From Zygnema circumcarinatum (Eukaryota > Streptophyta > Zygnematophyceae > Zygnematales > Zygnemataceae): DNA of 64,000 nucleotides. Position numbers and translations under genes: made by a program. The notes beneath the pieces are model-generated. The model searched no databases. It worked only from the letters and a program-made list of their open reading frames with translations, and was not told the origin of the DNA. This document shows positions 1 to 11,352 of the stretch, in pieces. How positions within the stretch are numbered: position 1 is the stretch's first letter; the number at the start of each line of letters is the position of its first letter. The stretch spans positions 850,016 through 914,015 of the forward strand of contig CM074804.1 of assembly GCA_037447605.1 (NCBI GenBank), given 5' to 3'.

Positions 1-262
1 CCAACATGTACGGACCAAGTCACACGTGTTGAGTGTTTGGCAAGTGACGTGACTTGGCAAGTGCTGGAATTTCAATATTATAATCAATCTTTGTTCAACT
101 AAGCACGAAAATAAAAAAAAATACGTTAAATATATTAAAAATACACTGTATTTTTAAATGTTGTATAATACGCATGTATTATACAGTGTATTAATACACG
201 CGTTTGATACATACGGAGCTATAATTATAGGCCATTCTTGCGGCTGCTTCGAGGGAGGGCTT

Positions 263-394
263 GAAGCGTTGTTGAGCCTCGGCGTAGCTTTCCGCTCCTA
301 GCTCTTTTCTTTTTGTCGTTAGGTCCTTTGCGATCAGGTCCTCGTGGTTCCCCATGCTGATGTACATTTGATGGCATCATCACCATCGTGAGAT
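263..394. repeat. Degenerate direct repeat, copy A
   Basis: This stretch shares ordered blocks with 1092-1217: a GTTGTTGAGCCT block, a TTTCCG block, TTAGGTCCTT, TGGTTCCC, ATGTACATTTGATGGC and CCATCGTGAG. The two copies sit about 830 bp apart in the same orientation and are clearly diverged. They could be worn terminal repeats of a small element, but no coding remains between them and I saw no clean target-site duplication. Confidence 0.55.
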
Positions 395-1605
395 CAATGC
401 CATGTCCATTTTTCTCGTCCTCCCTCGTCTTGTTTGTGAATCCTCTCCTTCTGTGAAAACGGGTGGTGCGTATATACACTCAGCGGAGGGCCGTACGGTA
501 CGTGACCGTCGTGAGATGTCGACGAAGACGAATTCCACTGCGCGTCATTTCGCGACAGGCGGAAGATTGCGCGTGTATTTTAGGCACAGCTGCGCGGGTG
601 CACCTGAGTACGATATCGAATGACGGTGCGTCAGCTGGGAGGTGTCCAGGGCAACACTTTGTCAGGACGCGGGAGCACCGACACAAGGCCTGCCAGTTTG
701 GCGCGAGCCAGCTCCACAAAACGACAAAATTCGTACACGCTTGGAACGGTTTGGCGGCTAGCGCGATTGCGGATGCGCATCGGACGGCGGAGAGTGCAGC
801 GATGGTTTGAGCACATCGATCCGTCCACACGAATGTGCCGTTTTGCCGAGAGACGCGATGCCTCTTGTACGGACGGAGCGGCGATCGCGGACATGGGGCG
901 TCCCCGTTGTTCCGGATCTACTTCTGCACCCGCGGATCCACGGTTCAACAAACTTTACATCAGAGCCTCGTTGGTTCTTCATTGTGGCCCTATTTTCGCT
1001 TTTCCATTTTAGGTATAATATTGTGTTGCGTCACCCCTTCCTGCGCGTGTTGCGCCCCATATCGGCGACCTTCGCGGCTGCTACTAGTGCCGCGTTGTTG
1101 AGCCTAGGAGTAGATTTCCGTGTCGAGGCTTTCTCGTTGTCTTTAGGTCCTTCGTGACTGCTCCCTCTGGTTCCCTATGTCGATTTTATCCATGTACATT
1201 TGATGGCCTTGCCATCGTGAGTTCAAACAAACATCTTTTTCCTTAGGTCACTTCCCACATCACGATTACCGAATTAAAAAGATTTGAGACAAGAGACCAG
1301 AATTTAGATTAGGGGGTGTCCGACTTAGCCCGGAGCGTACTAAAATCCCGAATTTAGTATACTAAAAGTCACTTATTTCGTGTACGAATTCCGGGTCGGG
1401 ATCCGCGGCTCCGCCGAACCCAGCCATACCGAAATGCGTACCTAGCCAATGCTTAATTCACCCGACAGGCATTGATTTGGCGATGTGTTAAGTCTGACCC
1501 CCCCTATTAGATCGAAAAGTCCTAATCCTAAATTAAATCCAGGTTATCCAGGTCGACCCCCCTGACTGTACCAAATTCCGAGCCTGAGCCCTCCCGTCCT
1601 GACCC
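395..1605. other. Intergenic, no gene recognised
   Basis: Apart from the repeat copy at 1092-1217, open frames here are short, overlap on both strands and show no family resemblance. GTACGG hexamers occur at 493 and 867. I see no supportable gene. Confidence 0.6.
1092..1217. repeat. Degenerate direct repeat, copy B
   Basis: Partner of the copy at 263-394, with the same order of matching blocks and several small indels. A shorter echo of the block containing TACATTTGATGGC appears near 58468-58510, which suggests a dispersed family rather than a local tandem duplication. Confidence 0.5.
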
Positions 1606-1640
1606 GTGTGGTTAAACCTCGAAAGAACCTTGAACCTTGA

Positions 1641-1660
1641 ACCTTTTAATATTAAAAGGT
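1641..1660. repeat. 20-bp perfect AT-rich palindrome
   Basis: The segment is a perfect inverted repeat centred on an AATATT core with ACCTTTTA and TAAAAGGT ends. It lies just after a short CCTTGAA direct repeat and just before the palindromic mosaic repeat at 1681. Function unknown. Confidence 0.7.
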
Positions 1661-1680
1661 ATTGCGTTTTGTTATACAAT

Positions 1681-1836
1681 GGGTGGCCAATGGTTGTCCA
1701 TCCAATGGTTCTGAAGCATTCGAATGCTTGTCAACTATTGGACGCCCAACCATTGCCATCCAATGGTTCTGAACCAGTCGAATGGTTGTTTAGGTCCGGC
1801 GCCAATGGTTGGCAACCAATCGAATGTTTGGTCTAG
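1681..1836. repeat. Palindromic mosaic repeat, locus 1
   Basis: The stretch is built from CCAATGGTT, AACCATTG, TGGTTGGCAACCA and CATTCGAATG blocks that are mutually self-complementary, so either strand can fold into successive small hairpins. The same vocabulary recurs at 48728-48905 and, best preserved, at 58583-58822 and 59051-59352. This copy is more diverged, with CCAATGG in place of CCAGTGG. Confidence 0.65.
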
Positions 1837-1839
1837 TGG

Positions 1840-3020
1840 TCCGACCTGTGCAGGCTTAGCCTGTGCAGCTCGTAAGCCTCCCAAGCAAGTGGAGGCTCGT
1901 AAGGGTCCCAAGCAAGAGTGGGCCATTCAACCTCCTTTTAAACTGCTTCATGAGATGGGCCTCTTGTGGGACGAGCTGTCCGATTCAGTCCATTGTTTTT
2001 CGATTGCAATGTTGTACATATCGCTGTGGGGCTGTTTGTCTTTCTGAACCAGTACACTGGTTCGTAGATGAACAATTACGCGAATGAACTTTCATTTCTC
2101 CAATTTCGCTTGAAGATGTACGAGCTTAAAACGGGAAATGTTCCAAGCAACGGGTTGGATTCTAATAGAAGCTTGGAGGTCAAGAGAGTCCTTATAAGTT
2201 CACACAAAAGTTTTCACGACCACATCGCAAAGCCGCTCGAGAAATATTATCAGCAAACTGATACATAACAAAGGAAGGAAGGGAAAGAAAGAAAGCCCAG
2301 TTCCATGAAAATGAAACGAACAGTAGAATCAAAATTGAAACCAATGCCAAACATGGCAACAAAATCAGATTGAAGCGGATGGCCTGTGTGCAATATTATA
2401 TCCCAAAACGTTGTATCACGCGCACACACGTTACTGATTAAATGATGGCAATAACATCAAGCATCTCCTTCCATGCTGGAAGGTATAAATGTCCCAACTT
2501 GAACGCGAAACGCTGAGACCCACAGAATACTCGATCTAGTCATTACCAGGGCAAAGCCGCAATAATGCTTGTCCAATACAACCACGGATTAAAGTATCCA
2601 AGAATAAAGAAAAGGTCCAACGCTGCCCCAAAAGCCTCCAGTTTTTGTACGGCTGCATATTCGTTCCTGTGCTTGTGCTTCCTTGGTCACCGATTGCTCT
2701 GCCGCGGAGGAACAGACAAGGACAGTTAGGTTGGCATTCAGCACGATCACACCACCCTGTAAGTTTAAGAAAACTGCAGTGTTTCAGACAGAAACAATAA
2801 CAACTAAGCAGCAACACAGAAAGCCTCTCCTTCCACTTATCAACATAAAACACTATCTTCTGACCATTGTAATCTACACCATTGAGTAGCCGGCTTTCTT
2901 ATACTTTCACGTTGCAGTCCCGAATATCGGAAAGCTGCAGACAGCAGCCTTGAAAGAGCAATAAAGCAAAAAATGTAAGGGATCGGCACCCCAGGTACCT
3001 ACCTCCAAGGAAAAGGCGGG
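1840..3020. other. Intergenic, no gene recognised
   Basis: Only short open frames without family resemblance are present, including a 66-codon frame at 2068-2268 that looks like chance. Composition is unremarkable apart from a short GGAAGGAAGG run near 2270. Confidence 0.55.
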
Positions 3021-3024
3021 CCAC

Positions 3025-3630
3025 TCAGAAACGCAAAAACCTGGGAGGTCTGGGAGGAGGAGCCGCCCTGGGAGGCTTAGGAGCCTCTACTTCCCTCGGG
3101 GGCTTTGGAGCCTCGAATGGCTTGGGGGGTTTTGGAGCCTCTACTTCCCTCGGGGGCTTTGGAGCCTCGAACTGCTTGGGGGGTTTTGGAGCCTCTACTT
3201 CCCTCGGGGGCTTTGGAGCCTCGAACTGCTTGGGGGGTTTTGGAGCCTCTACTTCCCTCGGGGGCTTTGGAGCCTCGAACTGCTTGGGGGGTTTTGGGGC
3301 CTCTACTTCCCTCGGGGGCTTTGGAGCCTCGAACGGCTTGGGGGGTTTTGGAGCCTCTACTTCCCTCGGGGGCTTTGGAGACTCGACAGGCTTGGGGGGC
3401 TTGGGAGCTTCGACTGGCTTGGGAGGTTTAGGAGCTTCCACCGGCTCGGAGGGCTTCGGAGCCCCTACAGGCTTGGGGGGCTTGGGAGCCTCGACAGGCT
3501 TGGGAGGACGCGGGGGGTCCGGCCTCTCGGGCGTCTCGGGCTTCTCGGCAGCCACTGAAGGCAGTCCCGCCGCGGCGAAGAGCACCACCAGCAGGGCGAG
3601 GACTCCGGCGACAGGCAGCGGACGCGCCAT
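3025..3630 (-). CDS. Secreted proline-rich (extensin/PRP-like) repeat protein
   Basis: The 201-residue single-exon frame starts at an ATG at 3630-3628 and ends at TGA (3027-3025). Residues 1 to about 28 form a signal peptide with a leucine/alanine/valine core. The rest is almost entirely proline-rich: an irregular PPKPVEAPK region, then an array of 18-residue units of type PPREVEAPKPPKQFEAPK, then an arginine/proline-rich tail ending RFLRF. This fits a hydroxyproline-rich cell-wall glycoprotein or PRP, in which prolines would be hydroxylated in the secretory pathway; that is inferred from composition. The charged E/K pattern resembles some PRPs more than SPPPP extensins. A TATA box lies about 65 bp upstream and an ERSE about 300 bp upstream. 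A spliced 3' extension cannot be excluded. Confidence 0.75.
   Translation of the reverse strand: MARPLPVAGVLALLVVLFAAAGLPSVAAEKPETPERPDPPRPPKPVEAPKPPKPVGAPKPSEPVEAPKPPKPVEAPKPPKPVESPKPPREVEAPKPPKPFEAPKPPREVEAPKPPKQFEAPKPPREVEAPKPPKQFEAPKPPREVEAPKPPKQFEAPKPPREVEAPKPPKPFEAPKPPREVEAPKPPRAAPPPRPPRFLRF
3081..3404 (-). repeat. 54-bp tandem repeat inside the proline-rich gene
   Basis: Six copies begin at 3081, 3135, 3189, 3243, 3297 and 3351, exactly 54 bp apart. Each encodes one 18-residue unit. Copies are nearly identical at the DNA level, implying recent unequal exchange or slippage and likely length polymorphism. Older, diverged 27/54-bp units follow towards the N-terminal end. Confidence 0.9.
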
Positions 3631-3691
3631 GGCGGTTACTCCGACGATCAGCAGAAGCAGACCCTCCCTCCTCTCTTCCCCCTCTCCTCCT

Positions 3692-3699
3692 CTTTATAC
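3692..3699 (-). promoter_or_regulatory. TATA box of the proline-rich gene
   Basis: Read on the minus strand this is GTATAAAG followed by a GAGGAGAG tract, 62-71 bp upstream of the ATG at 3630. Position and sequence suit a core promoter. Confidence 0.6.
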
Positions 3700-3925
3700 T
3701 CTCTCGCCGTCAGGCACACCCCACTACGCCCTGCCCTGCCCAGTAAACACCGGCGTCATTTATAAGGAGCAGAGCACCTCCCTCGGACACGACCAAAGGG
3801 TACGGACGGATGCTCGTGACATCTCTCACGCAGCCAGCGGGGCTGCGGGCGGTCGCGCGGATTCAAGACCTCGCATGTGCGGTCTATGGCGACATTGTCG
3901 CCGTGTCGTTTCGGTGATAATATGG

Positions 3926-3944
3926 CCAATAAAGTGGCGCCACG
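3926..3944 (+). promoter_or_regulatory. Perfect ERSE (CCAAT-N9-CCACG)
   Basis: CCAAT at 3926-3930 is followed by exactly nine bases and CCACG at 3940-3944. This is the ER-stress response element consensus, bound by NF-Y together with ATF6/bZIP28-type factors. It lies about 300 bp upstream of the secreted proline-rich gene. Function here is inferred from the match and from recurrence in the window. Confidence 0.55.
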
Positions 3945-3949
3945 TCATC

Positions 3950-5500
3950 AGGAATTTGCAGTCCTGGATTGCCGAGCGTTGGCGACGACGTTCGGACCGT
4001 CCGATCGGGTCAATCGCTTCAGTGGGCGTACGGATGGAGCTTTTCCGGCCGTGGGATTTGTCCACGTTGAAAATCGATTCTTTATAAACTAGAATATTAT
4101 TTTCGCTCGTGCGGCCATCCCTATGTGGCGAGCGCCGCCATGGCCGGCCGCCCGCAGGGGGGGGGGGCGCGGGGGGACACCTGTTGACTCCCAAAAACGG
4201 AGTTCAAGGGCAGTCCGGTACGGCCGGCACGCGGCGGCGGTCCAGGTCCACTGAGCGGGCCAATGTCCTGTGGAATACGGTTTCAGATTTTGTTATTGTT
4301 CCGTAGATTGTTGTTCAAGTTCTCATTTCCCATCACTTTGTCGTCTGTACGCCGGCCGGGCGCGGCCGAGCACTTCGAAAGTCGGACGGCGGTCGGCGCA
4401 TTTTGGGCTGCGGTCGGAATCCGCATCTGCAGTGTTTCGCGGATTCGGGCCGGTGAGAATGACTGAATGATGATGACGAATATGCGGACTCGTTCACGCG
4501 GAGATGGAAGCATAATAACGATTCGGAGGATACGGAGGGGACGCTCGCTGATCGTCCTGCTGCGTCGGCCAATTAAGCACCGCGGACGGCGGAGCATGGT
4601 TGGTATCTCTCGCGTTGCGACTCGGCGAGGGCAGACTTGCCGACTCGTTGGTGGACGACCAGAGAACGAAACAGTTAAAGCACAGATTGAAGATCGAACA
4701 TTGATTCATGTTGATGTTGGAGGAGCAGAAAGTACCCGGCGAATACAACGTACTCGTTTGAGCTCAATGTAACCCTAATTCCGTGCGATGCGCAAGACAT
4801 AGAAGAGTTTGAATGATGAAAATGCTGTTGCACGTCAGCACAGAGCGTCAAGTCAATGCGCCATCCTTGGCCGCAAGCCACCTCGGAGAAACCCCTCCGG
4901 CGAGTGCGTGTGCCAAGGTAGATGATGGGGCTCGACATGCCCCAAATTCTGCAGCGCACGCCCAAACCCAATGCCCTAAAACGGTTGCTGGGAGCCCTCC
5001 CCGATTCAATGTCAAAGCCGCGCCACAACATCTCCCAACATCTCTCAAGTCCAGGGCCGTGGCACCGCAGTTTTACCGTACAGCGTTTGTTCCATGCTGC
5101 AGTGACTCAGTACGAGTCCCCAACCACGCTGCCCCTGCCAACTGCCACATAGAGACAGCCGCCCGCCGCAGGTGCCTCACCAGGAGCTAATCACACAACC
5201 AAAACGAGTACTTCGGAGATAAAGCGATTCAATAACACAAAAGTACTCCATCTAAACAGTAAAAAATTCCGTCCGTTTTTCGCAAAGTCTGACATGTGTC
5301 GTTGTACGGCTTCCTCCGTACCCGCGCTGAGCGATCCTTTGTGCCAGCACCCGGTCAGGGCAGCCACATGCGCGCTATGGAGCGTTGCGTGACAACCGTC
5401 ATGGAAGCACGGAATCGCCTTCACACGGGCCGGGCTGCGGCGTGTCTGAAGGCGTGCCAGTCTGGCAGGTGAAAAGAGCCAAATGCCAGCGCCAGAAGTC
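3950..5500. other. Intergenic, no gene recognised
   Basis: Short conflicting frames on both strands only. A G10-type homopolymer run sits near 4158-4168. GTACGG or CCGTAC hexamers occur at 3800, 4028, 4218, 5074, 5303 and 5316, the last two within 500 bp of FAS1-1. Confidence 0.55.
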
Positions 5501-5781
5501 AACGGACGAAAGGCGAATTTCGATGTGCGGCTGTACGGACGGGGCCGGGCGGCGGCGGCAGGAGCGCGCGCAGGTGGCGGCGGCGGCGCTTGAAAGGAAG
5601 GAGCGAGAGCAGAGCAGCCAGAGCCCTCCCGCAGCACCACCACCAGCACCAGTAGCCTCCCTCCTTGGCCCCCTTCCTCTCTCCCTCCCTCCCTTCCTCC
5701 CGCAGCAGCAGCAGCCTCCCTCCCTCCATCCCTCTCTCCCTCCCGCAAGCAAGGAAGCAAGTAAGCAAGCACCCGCAGGCC

Positions 5782-6627
5782 ATGGCGTCTCGCAGAGCCG
5801 CAGCCGTGTGCGCCGTGCTTCTCTCTCTCTTCGCTTGCGCAGCAGCGGGCGGGATGGACGCCATCGAGGCGAACAAGCTGCTGGGAGAAATGAACAAGAA
5901 GCTGAATCGAACGCTGTACCTCCCCTTCCTCAACGCGTACTTCGACTCCTGTGAGTGCAGCAGAGCGGCAATGAGCAACCCTTACCTTGGCCGCCTTTGC
6001 AATCGTCCCTCAGCTGCTTGCACACGTTCAGTGTATGGCGGTGCGCTGACCCGCCATGGCTGCCGCCTTTCTCTCTCGGCGCAGCGGCGCCCCTCGCGCT
6101 CTTCGAGCAGCTGACGGCCGGCCACAAGGTGACGCTGTTCGTGCCGGTGCGGGGCGCGTTCGAGCGGCTCGACGCGGCGGTGACGGGGAAGGAGGCCTTC
6201 GGCGACCTCGTGCTGCACAACGGCATCCGCGGCGACTTCGTGTCCTGGTCGGCCTTCCAGAAGGCGGCGGTGGGCTCCTACTGGACCTCGACCTTCAAGA
6301 ACCGGAAGGTCTACAAGCGCGCCGCCGACGCGATCTCCGTCAGCGCCTCCGCCGCGCCCGCCAACCAGACGGCCACCGTCAAGCACTGGAAGGTCTTCCG
6401 GAAGGAGGGCACGCTCGTCGTGCACGGTCAGCCCTCCCTCCCTCCCTCCCTCTCTCTCCCTCCCTCCCTCCCTCCCTCCCTCCCTCCCTCCCTCTCTCCC
6501 TCCTTTGTTTGTCGCTTCAGCAGCAGCAGATCCAGGGGAGGGAGCGGCGTCTGCCACGTGGCACTCACTCACGTTCGTTGGGGCGTTTGTGGGTGCAGGT
6601 GTGGACTACTACTTCGTTCCAGAGTAG
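5782..6627 (+). CDS. FAS1-1: secreted single-domain fasciclin protein
   Basis: Three exons: 5782-5950, 6085-6426 and 6599-6627, with GT-AG introns in phases 1 and 1; total 540 nt, 179 residues. Residues 1 to about 23 are a signal peptide. The FAS1 domain follows: N-terminal helices, the H1-like strand VTLFVPVRGAF (from residue 72), a central NGI region corresponding to the usual YHI box, and the C-terminal H2-like VVHGVDYYFVPE, the family's classic ending. FAS1 domains mediate adhesion and carbohydrate interactions in cell walls. I see no clear GPI signal, so a soluble apoplastic protein is likely. The start is chosen because it gives a clean signal peptide directly after a CT-rich 5' leader. 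FAS1-2 is a near-identical inverted duplicate. Confidence 0.88.
6433..6503 (+). repeat. CCCT microsatellite in FAS1-1 intron 2
   Basis: A run of CCCT units interrupted by CTCT starts just after the splice donor. The equivalent run in FAS1-2 is shorter, accounting for most of the intron length difference. Confidence 0.85.
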
Positions 6628-6768
6628 TGCAGCCATTGCAAGAGTCCTGCACACGATGAACAATTTTGAAGCATCCTGTGATGCTTTAGTGCTTGTACAG
6701 AAACATAAGGTCTCCATAGTGAGTTAAAAGGGGAGAACGTACTCGTTCAGCCCCCTGTCAGCTTAAGA

Positions 6769-6806
6769 AATCACTCTATTCTAGAGTACTTTATTCTAGA
6801 GTGATT
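6769..6806. repeat. 38-bp inverted repeat downstream of FAS1-1
   Basis: Ten-base perfect arms (AATCACTCTA and TAGAGTGATT) enclose an 18-base centre that itself contains TTCTAGAGT twice in part. It lies about 140 bp past the FAS1-1 stop and could form a hairpin in the 3' UTR. It is outside the duplicated segment. Confidence 0.7.
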
Positions 6807-6809
6807 AGA

Positions 6810-7870
6810 ATGCTCCTCCTTATGCTCCTGTGCATTAGCTTCAGGCCCCTTGATAACAAGGGCCTCTTCAATTCTTTGGGCTAATTAGATATTGTACTGA
6901 ACACATGTTAACTGCCTAAAATCTCAATAAACTCCTCAATTGTCTCGTGTCTCAATGGTCTCTTTATCCTTCGCCTGACTTTCCCTCCCCTCTCCCTCCC
7001 TCCTCCCCCCTCTCTCCTCTGCACCTCCTTCATCCGATCACTTTGCAAAGACTTGAAAAATCTTGGCATGTTTGCCATCTGTAATGTTTTCCATTGCCTT
7101 GAACCAAAAAAAAACAATTCCGAGCCACCGAACAAGTCGACTCTCTATGTGACTCATGTCACATTTGGTACCAATTCAAGAAACGGTCTCGTGTTGACGT
7201 GGCAGTTGTCACCATGTTGGCGCCACAACCCAGCTCGTCTCATGATAGTTTGTGTGTTGAGACTTGGTGTCTCTTCATTGCCCCATTCCAATGCAGCGAA
7301 TGTGAGAACAACGCGTAATTCTGCCTCGATATTATAATTCTCAATGAATGGCATGTTTCCTATCGAACAAAGCATGAAATGAAGAATGGAAGCACGGCCT
7401 CTTGCAAGTAATGAAGTCAGCACTGCACAGCCCACACTGCGTACATTGCAAACCATCGATTCCACGTCTCAAGTTTTTTTTTTGTCGCTAGATCACACAT
7501 CTGCCACGACCAACAAGAAAGCATCAAACAATAGATTGCTCATGACCACTGTATATGACTACCAAAAAGTCGAAAGCCGCTGAAAAAACTAAGTCGTTGA
7601 GATCATGGTCCCTAAGGGACCATCTGCATCTTCACTTACCGCCAATTATCGAGCCCTTATTTTTAGTACCCAAGACTTGTACGATAGAGGAGGGAGGAAC
7701 CACCATCCCTTCCAACCCAGTTAAGACTCAGTTTTAGATTTGAGTCCAATTTCCACACGGGTTCTTCTCAATGAGTCTTTAACTACGTGCGTTTGATGGA
7801 CCCCAGTCACGCCCATATGAGATCAAAGCAAATTTCAGTGTTGTGTTCTTTATTCTCCTTCACTCCTGTC
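6810..7870. other. Intergenic, no gene recognised
   Basis: No convincing coding. A pyrimidine-rich patch lies at 6970-7035 and poly-A/T runs at 7107 and 7472. Open frames are short and unrelated to known families. Confidence 0.55.
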
Positions 7871-7883
7871 AAAAAATAAATAA

Positions 7884-7974
7884 CCCTTAACCCTAAACGC
7901 CTACAGAAAGCCCAGCCCTCTCGATCTCAACCGAGCACTGCCTTTTTAGTGCCCAAGTCTCAATTAACCCTAAC
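7884..7974 (+). promoter_or_regulatory. Telo-box motifs upstream of BOLA2
   Basis: AACCCTTAACCCTAAA around 7882-7897 and AACCCTAAC around 7966-7974 lie within 120 bp of the BOLA2 ATG. AACCCTAA telo-boxes are a known promoter/5' UTR feature of plant growth and translation genes. The role here is inferred. Confidence 0.5.
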
Positions 7975-7999
7975 GCCACCCTCGCTCTGTATCGCGGCC

Positions 8000-8718
8000 A
8001 TGGCGGCCCTTCAGGTGGCGGTGGAGGCGGCGCTTCGCCTGCAGCTTTCCACGGAACATCTGGTGCTTCCCTCCTGCTGCGGCACTCACCTCTCGGCAGC
8101 TGCCACCCTCCACCCTCCCTCCTCCGTCTCCCACTCCTACCCTCTTCCCACACTCGCCAACCTCTCCCACTCCCACCTCACCCCTTTCTCCCCTCCCTCC
8201 CCCCTTTCCCGCGCCTCTCCGATCTCTTTTCTTCTCGATCTCTACTTGCCTCTTCCACTCCTCCCTTCCATCCCCGCTCGATCCCGATTTCTGCTCGCCC
8301 TGCTCTCATCTCTCTCTCGTTCTTGCCCTATTCGCCCCCTATCCTTTTCCGAATCGCTATTCGTTTCTCTTCTTCCAATCTCTTCTCTCTCTCTTTCCTC
8401 CATCCTCCACTTTCCCCTCTACCCATCCGTCTCCTCCCTCTCCCCGCCATTTGCCTTCCTCGATCCTTCCCAAGCACTCTTTTCCACTTAAATTTCATGT
8501 GCTGTCGTCTGTTGCAGGAGGTTATGGACACCTCAGGTGGCTGCGGGTCAAGTTTTGATGTAGTTGTTGTGTCGAAGCTTTTCGAGGGAAAACGTCTTCT
8601 TGAGCGCCACAGGATGATAAACAAAGTACTCGAAAAAGAGATGCAGGAGATTCACGCCTTGTCTATTAAGAAGGCTCTTACGCCGGAGCAATGGGAGGAG
8701 CAGAAGTCGACTCTCTGA
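8000..8718 (+). CDS. BOLA2: BolA-family protein, BOLA2 type
   Basis: Two exons, 8000-8062 and 8518-8718, phase-0 GT-AG intron, encoding 87 residues. Exon 1 supplies the N-terminal helix (MAALQVAVEAALRL), ending STEHL. Exon 2 continues EVMDTSGGCGSSFDVVVVS, then FEGKRLLERHRMINKVLEKE and HALSIKKALTPEQW. The GGCGSSF cysteine and the RLLERHR histidine are the signature residues of the BOLA2 class, which coordinate a shared 2Fe-2S cluster with monothiol glutaredoxins such as GRXS17 in cytosol and nucleus. Length is close to Arabidopsis BOLA2 (about 93). There is no transit peptide, consistent with a cytosolic protein. The start ATG follows a GCGGCC context and keeps the N-terminal helix intact. Confidence 0.93.
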
Positions 8719-9526
8719 AGCCCATCTTCGCAGATTAGGGTTTGATGTACAACGCATTTTTTTTGTCTGCGCTTTTATACGCGCATTTGATGCATGTATT
8801 ACCTACAAGTAGTTCCTTTACTGCTCACCAACAACAATAGGACTCGCTACCTCAGTTTCTGAACGTAAAAAGAAGCACTGCATCTTGATGCAACCTTAGG
8901 TCATACTTTCTGCCGCATGTTGAGCAAGGAAAGTTCTCCACTAATTAACACACCCGTCCCGCCCCGCTTTTTTCTCTTTTAGTTTCTGGATATGATCATT
9001 GAGCTGGTATTGTCAGGAGGCTTAGCTCCACATGGAAAGGGTCTTCATCGCTGTTGCCTTGAAGACCGCCCTGCTAAGAGCGTCCTGCAACTGAACAGAT
9101 CCGGCAACGTGCCATGGTTCACTTCACTTCGTGCGGCTTAATTGGGACTGTTTTAGGGTTTGTGATGTTTTTGGAGCGCTTTCTTTGCTTGTCGTCGTCT
9201 GCAGAGTCATGAAGTAGGCAAAGGGCATAATTTCATATTGTCATTAAAAAGTTGTAACCGTTTGAAAGTTATTCACAAAACATTTCTGCACACGGGCATA
9301 GGCTCTGTCACATGATGTCACATCGTCTGAAGTTTCTCTGCTCTTTCATTAATAGCTACTCTCTGCCTCTAAAAAAAGACTAGCTTAAAAAGTAAACAAC
9401 GCTTATTCCTTCTTGCAAGGTCAGCACGCATCACGTTTGCATCCGCACTGCTCACAATAACCTTGTAACATGGAAACCCTATTTCTGCTGTACTATTGAA
9501 AAACAAACGTCTGTCAACTGCAACGT
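8719..9526. other. Convergent 3' region between BOLA2 and glutamine synthetase
   Basis: This holds the 3' flanks of two convergently transcribed genes. No further coding is evident. The region is mildly AT-rich and has no repeats of note. Confidence 0.6.
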
Positions 9527-11309
9527 CTAACAGTCAAGCGTGGTGTCAAGCTCCCATTGGCTGAGATGGGCCATAAACTCGTTCCATTGCTGCTTCCGCA
9601 ACTTTAAGTACGCTTCAACGAACTCCTCCCCCAAAGCCTGCACTCGCCCCCCCTTCACATCACAATATGAGGTTGACTGTTTCTTGCAGCTGTGATTTAC
9701 ATCATCCAAACGAAAGGCGCCTAAGGCTGCAAACTTCACCTCTCTGAAAAACTTGGAGGCTTCCAGCTGCGCCAATGCATCGAGAAGGTTTTCGGGCAGG
9801 CTGGGCAGCACCTGCACGTTTCAGCGGCGGCTCTTGGAAACATCTTCAAAGGAATATAGAGACAACTTCAGCAATGGAAAGCTGACTATCGGAGGCTAGG
9901 GTTAGCCAGTATTGTAGGAGGAGGTCAGTGATACAGCAATATCTGTGTCAGATGACCAACCAGGATAGAAATAGGGATGTCAAGTCAGAGCAAGGGATAG
10001 AGATAGATAGAGTGAGAGCGACACATTTGACATTTTTTCATTTTTTTTCATTTTTTTTCATTTTTTTTTTTTCATTTTTTTTTGTTTGATGTGAGTCTAC
10101 TACCTTGTCGGGGTGGGGGAGGTGCCCATTCCAATCCGCTCTCGGTCCGGGGTCCGTCTGCTCGGCAATTCCCTTCATTCCTGAAGCTGCGGAAAAAAAC
10201 AAATTCTCCATCGACCACACCAGTTTTCTCAGAGCCGGATTCAAGAAGCAAAAGTTTTGACTGGCTGAGTCAACAAACATACAAGGAGGGAGGCTAACAG
10301 AAACGCTAAAAAACAGTAAAGTTAAGTTAAAAAAGCATAAAGTAAAAAAAAAAAAAAAAAAGCATAAAGCATAAAGTTTAAAGTCTCTGCCTTACCGAGG
10401 AGGACTGCTTGGAGCAGATAAGGGTTCACTGCCCCATCGGCGAGCCGAAACTCAAAGCGGTTTCCCTCAGGAATGCTGAAACCCGAAAACCCTAAAATTA
10501 AACCCTCAAAGATCACAAGCGACCTCCGCTTCATTCCAAGGCAACTCAAAAAGCATTTCCTCATCTCTCTCGCTCCCTTCTCTCCAACGATTCGTTTGAT
10601 TTCCTACGTTCCTTCACTCACCCTTCCAAACGAACGAAGAAAACATGGCAAACTCTGAAAGCCCTAATGTTATTCCCTCAAATGATGCGCACCGAAGCAT
10701 GTGAGTTCTGTTGTTTCCAGTGTACGATATTGATGTTGGAGCCCACGAACTTCCTGAAACAGTACTGGTGTTGGTAATCCGCTTGTAGCTGTTCACTGTT
10801 GGGTTTGTGATAGCACACATGGCCTGCACCTCACAATCGGAAAGATGTTTTAAGGGCATAAATAGATTCTACAGTTTCAGAGAACTGAGCAGAATTAGGT
10901 TTTGGAAGCTCTCTTAGGTGAGCTCTGACCTTCGCATTTTCGAGCACTCCTCCGATGAAGTTGTAAGCGAGAGAAGAGAGACCCTACACTCTCCCTCCCA
11001 AGTAACAGAATCAGTCACTGGCAACTGAAACTGAGCAACTTGACATCCCCTCTTCGCGCAGGGATCATTTCATGTGATCTTCAGCCATGATTTGAAATGT
11101 CGGTGGATTTTTTAGGGTTCCTAGGACAGCTGATACTCACCAGTTCACCTTTAGGATCTACAAAGAGGTTCTGCCCTGACGAGTCCCACAACGACACGTG
11201 GCAATGAGCTCCATTGCCAGTTGTATTCACAAGTGGTTTTGGCATGAAGGTGGCCCTCAGTCCTGCAGCAACTCAGGAGACAGAATACGCGGAATTACTA
11301 CTCTCTCCT

Positions 11310-11352
<43 letters not shown>

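Larger units (their letters stand above)
5510..6627 (+). repeat. Left arm of an inverted segmental duplication
   Basis: From about 5510 to the FAS1-1 stop codon this sequence matches the reverse complement of 23178 to about 24215, including 5' flank, exons and introns. Intron 1 is 134 bp in both copies. Intron 2 differs in length (172 versus 131 bp) because the CCCT microsatellite is longer here. Similarity fades immediately after the stop codons. Confidence 0.9.

Noticed and set aside
7949-8491. 180-codon reading of BOLA2 exon 1 running on downstream
   Set aside because: After STEHL it runs into a Ser/Leu/Pro-rich CT tract; splicing at 8062/8518 gives the conserved BolA fold.
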